DNA from: Actinostola sp. cb2023
Lineage: Eukaryota; Cnidaria; Anthozoa; Actiniaria; Actinostolidae
Length of the DNA: 64,000 bases
Assembly (NCBI GenBank): GCA_033675265.1
Contig: JAUJYZ010000372.1
Location: 37,501 to 101,500, forward strand
Direction of reading: 5' to 3'
Shown piece by piece: positions 60,039-64,000 of this stretch (positions within the stretch are counted from its first letter, which is position 1; every line of letters starts with the position of its first letter). Below the pieces are notes generated by a model, which saw only the letters and a program-made list of their open reading frames with translations, ran no database searches and was not told the origin of the DNA. The position numbers and the translations under genes were made by a program.

Positions 60039-60047
60039 TTTTGGCGC
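60039..60047 (+). promoter_or_regulatory. E2F-like site upstream of RFC3
   Basis: TTTTGGCGC matches the E2F consensus TTTSGCGC and lies 39-47 bp upstream of the RFC3 ATG. Clamp-loader genes are commonly E2F-controlled in animals, so S-phase regulation is plausible. Reading this as a functional site is an inference. Confidence 0.5.
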
Positions 60048-60249
60048 GTAATCTGTCGTTGAGCCCGCGAACTTACCCCGTACCACAGGAAGCCCAAACA
60101 TTATTCACTTGTTCAAATATATTATATAATTTTTTTTTAATGCTCTCCATGTCAATGAAGATTATTATTATAAATAGCGATAACTCATCACTAATTTCTA
60201 CTTCATATCTGTCAAATTTGAGCTAAATTGTGGCTCGTGCAACGAAATT

Positions 60250-61846
60250 ATCTGCAGGGTGCCTAGATGGAAAAAGGGCTAGGATGTCTGATCAGATTAT
60301 GAATTGTTAAAAATGACGATCATTTGCGTGGATGTCGTTGTTTATCATGTTTATCATACTTCTCGTTTAGCTGATATTAGCAGGACATTATAGATGTATA
60401 GTATATGTAATATAATTAACACTATAAACTAGACGTAGATGTAGATGTAGAAACTCTACATGCTGAAGGGGTGGCACCGCATGGGATGTCGGTCCACAGT
60501 TTGTGTGTCAGTTCTCGGCAAAAAAAGTCCGACAAGCAGCTATAATCCTGCAACACAAGGGCTGATAGCGCCAAGGTGACACAACCGAACAGAGATGAAT
60601 GTTATATCCAGTGTTAATAACATATGTCGTTTCTTGGACATTTCTGAGCCATTTGATTAGCTATTAGTGATTCTAATTAAAAGGTTTTGGGCATTTATAA
60701 ATATTTAGTCTCCTTCCTATTTACTCTTAGAATCATTCAACTCAAGTGTCAGTCAACCTCTCACCTGCCATGAATAATTGAAGAATGTTTTTTCGAGTTG
60801 AGCGAATAATAGAAGTCAAAAATGATGACAAAACTACTTTAATTCGGCTTCTGTTGGTATAGCTTTAGTTCATGCAAGGAAGCATCACTCCTTTGAGTGT
60901 GCCGGCGCGCGAGATCCCGTCAGTCAGGCACAGACAATATCAGACATTTTATATTGATTATTTCTTTACAATTTTTTTTTTTTCTATTAATATTTGCTTA
61001 ATGCATTGATAAATGAATTGCTTTTGAGATAAATTATTGGTATAGATTTTAATCAGTTTCAGTCGGTGACACTTAAATTCATATCGGTTTGTAGTTTCTG
61101 GTCGTGCATTATTAACTACTAGTTCTTCCAGTAGTGAAAATACAGAAGTATGTTGCTTACGTGCAATTCTTGATACGAGGGGAAGAAAGAAAGAAAAATC
61201 GAAAGAAAGAGTAAAAAACGGAAAAAGTAAAGGAATGGAAGGAGCTCGGTGAAAAGAATTAATCAGCTGACTCCTTATCAATTGTACTTTCTTCACCGCG
61301 TACCGATTTGGAAGACGAAAGCTAAATCGGCACGCAATTAGCGGTGATCCACACTATCAGATAAGGTAAGAACTATGCATGTAGACAGGCCTATAGCACG
61401 TCGAAGAACATTTCTCAAACTGGAATGACTAGAGTAAACGAGATGTAAAGCGTTTGCAAAAGTGTCGGGGCGTTTCTTCGATCGATCGGCAACGCAATTA
61501 AGCACAACGTCGCCATAATTTGCTGCTGCCTGAATATGGTGCAAATAGATTGATTCACGCACTCACGAATGCCGGTTAGCGTAAATTACAATACAATATA
61601 TAAAATGATAAGCACAATGGGAAAAATGAAAGAAACGAAGGAAACTGAGAGACAACAACTGAAAAGAGAAGAAGGGACCGGAGCAACGAAGAAATAAACG
61701 ACAGAAAAGGAAATGTGAAATAAAGAGATAAGTAAAGAATAAAAAGGAATAACAGAAACTGAAATGCGAATGCGCAAACAAAGAAATAAAACATATAGAA
61801 CCGTAGAAGAAAGTTTATAGCGCCGGGATCTGATCGCTTTCCGAGC
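60250..61846. other. Intergenic, no gene seen
   Basis: AT-rich. It contains a TAGATGTAGATGTAG short repeat at about 60435-60447 and a purine-rich GAAAGAAAGA region at 61180-61800. The minus-strand ORFs of 72-112 codons across the purine-rich part are Phe/Ser/Leu-rich shadows. Confidence 0.45.
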
Positions 61847-61881
61847 CCACGCCGAAGAGCACCGATGGATTCTCGAGCATG
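61847..61881 (+). repeat. Third copy of 35-bp palindrome arm
   Basis: GAGCCCACGCCGAAGAGCAC followed by CGATGGATTCTCGAGCATG matches the right arm at 18967-19003 almost exactly, 43 kb away. Confidence 0.7.
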
Positions 61882-61925
61882 GGATCTGATTAGTGCTGTA
61901 GGCATTCACGAATCAGTGAGCAAGC

Positions 61926-62060
61926 AGGGCCGTACATAACCCAAAATTCAAGGGGGGGGGGGGGGGGGGGGCAGTACAGTACGTAGTAACATCAAGAAAT
62001 TAATAAAAATAGTACAGTTCTCATTACTTTTTGGTATCTTTTTCGTCTTGCTAGGGGGGC

Positions 62061-62095
<35 letters not shown>

Positions 62096-62116
62096 TGTGC
62101 TGTGTACGGCCCTGGC
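61926..62116. mobile_element. Foldback with poly-G and poly-C arms
   Basis: CAGGGCCGTACATA at the left and TGTGTACGGCCCTG at the right are inverted ends. Inside are a 20-base G run (61952-61971) and a 33-base C run (62063-62095). The direct pentamer GCAAG occurs outside both ends. CAGGGC-type ends recall hAT elements but the flanking duplication is too short, so the family is unresolved. Confidence 0.55.
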
Positions 62117-63393
<1,277 letters not shown>

Positions 63394-64000
63394 TAAATGC
63401 ATATGGCGCAAATTCATAGTTCTTTTATCCAGTGAAACGCAACTGACTTGTATTTAATATTGTTGATCAGCTCTGACATCAGTACTTAATATCATTACAG
63501 CACGACCAGCGTAAATCAAGAGCTGTATTGATATGCTCTTTACGTCACAGTAACCATGGCAATCAGTACAAAACAAACTGATCAACTCAGATCCAACTAA
63601 TCAGATCAGATCACGCAGGCAAAATTTCAGTGACAAAAAAAAAGAAGCCGGATGAAATATCTTGAGCTAGAAAACAGGCAATTTACTCCTCGACCTGTAT
63701 TCAGAAATTAAGTGTCCCCGATTAGTGTACCACTTGCTAGAAGCTTTGACAAAGTTTATGTATGTATATGGTATGTACTGAGCTAGAAATCTTTGTATTA
63801 AAAGAAGTCAGTTTCCCTTCATTTTTTCCTTCATTATCACCTTAGTGATCGGCGGTTCGCCTTCGTCAAAGACACTTTATTCAGTGAAGTTCAATGCTCT
63901 AGCTTCTAATATATCAGTACTTTATAATCTGACTAACCGTTCATTTATATTGTCATGCAATATGCGTCAAATGATCACAATAATTGTCATCATGTCAAGC

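Overview
The window looks like invertebrate animal nuclear DNA, most likely from a cnidarian and probably an anthozoan. Coding sequence is sparse and split by GT-AG introns, and gene models on both strands sit in a dense bed of short palindromic transposons, minisatellites and homopolymer runs. Several dispersed repeats resemble ones I associate with anthozoan genomes: CCCGG/poly-G/TACTCCC elements, TAGACTG-ended foldbacks, and GCGCTATCCA/GGATAA repeats. The cnidarian call is an inference from repeats and domain types, not a database match. I see no bacterial-style operon, CRISPR array or rRNA.

Five protein genes are supportable. (1) A minus-strand CUB-CUB membrane receptor (about 3.6-7.0 kb) is built from phase-1 exons. 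Each of its two inter-CUB/TM introns carries its own minisatellite, and a third lies just upstream. (2) and (3) are two plus-strand paralogues encoding small secreted proteins with one 10-cysteine VWC-like domain (27.6-29.6 kb and 42.9-46.2 kb). Each has a TATA box, a signal-peptide exon, a short linker exon and a VWC exon. (4) A minus-strand membrane-anchored copper amine oxidase (32.6-35.0 kb) retains the topaquinone motif but has an apparent one-base frameshift and no recognisable C-terminal exon. (5) A minus-strand cysteine-repeat protein has a GPI-type tail (49.1-50.7 kb). (6) A complete nine-exon RFC3 clamp-loader subunit gene lies on the minus strand (54.0-60.0 kb, 355 aa) with an E2F-like site just upstream of its start. 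That makes six models counting both VWC paralogues. A degraded coding region (35.3-36.7 kb) and a probable Crypton-like relic (9.0 kb) are also present.

Layout: 0-3 kb, dispersed repeats. 3.6-8.3 kb, CUB gene and minisatellites. 8.4-27 kb, a gene-poor block of nested transposons, including probable Helitron/Helentron-like elements, a 1.06 kb terminal-inverted-repeat element with a 9-bp target duplication, paired 16-bp minisatellites and poly-G elements. 27-30 kb, VWC gene A. 30-32.5 kb, a (CCCTT)n block and repeats. 32.6-37 kb, amine oxidase, relic ORF and two copies of a 434-bp element that carries an exon-like insert. 37-42.7 kb, foldbacks, poly-G and repeats. 42.8-47 kb, VWC gene B. 49-52.5 kb, cysteine-rich gene and a Helentron-like element. 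54-60 kb, RFC3. 60-64 kb, repeats and simple sequence.

The genes do not form an obvious pathway. Three of the six encode secreted or surface modules (CUB, two VWC), two more are predicted cell-surface proteins (amine oxidase, GPI protein), and RFC3 is a housekeeping neighbour. The most notable features are non-genic: a recurring 9-bp-TSD element family, one member of which appears to have captured a first exon; a recurring hairpin-CTAG terminus; and an intron made almost entirely of a 48-bp tandem repeat.
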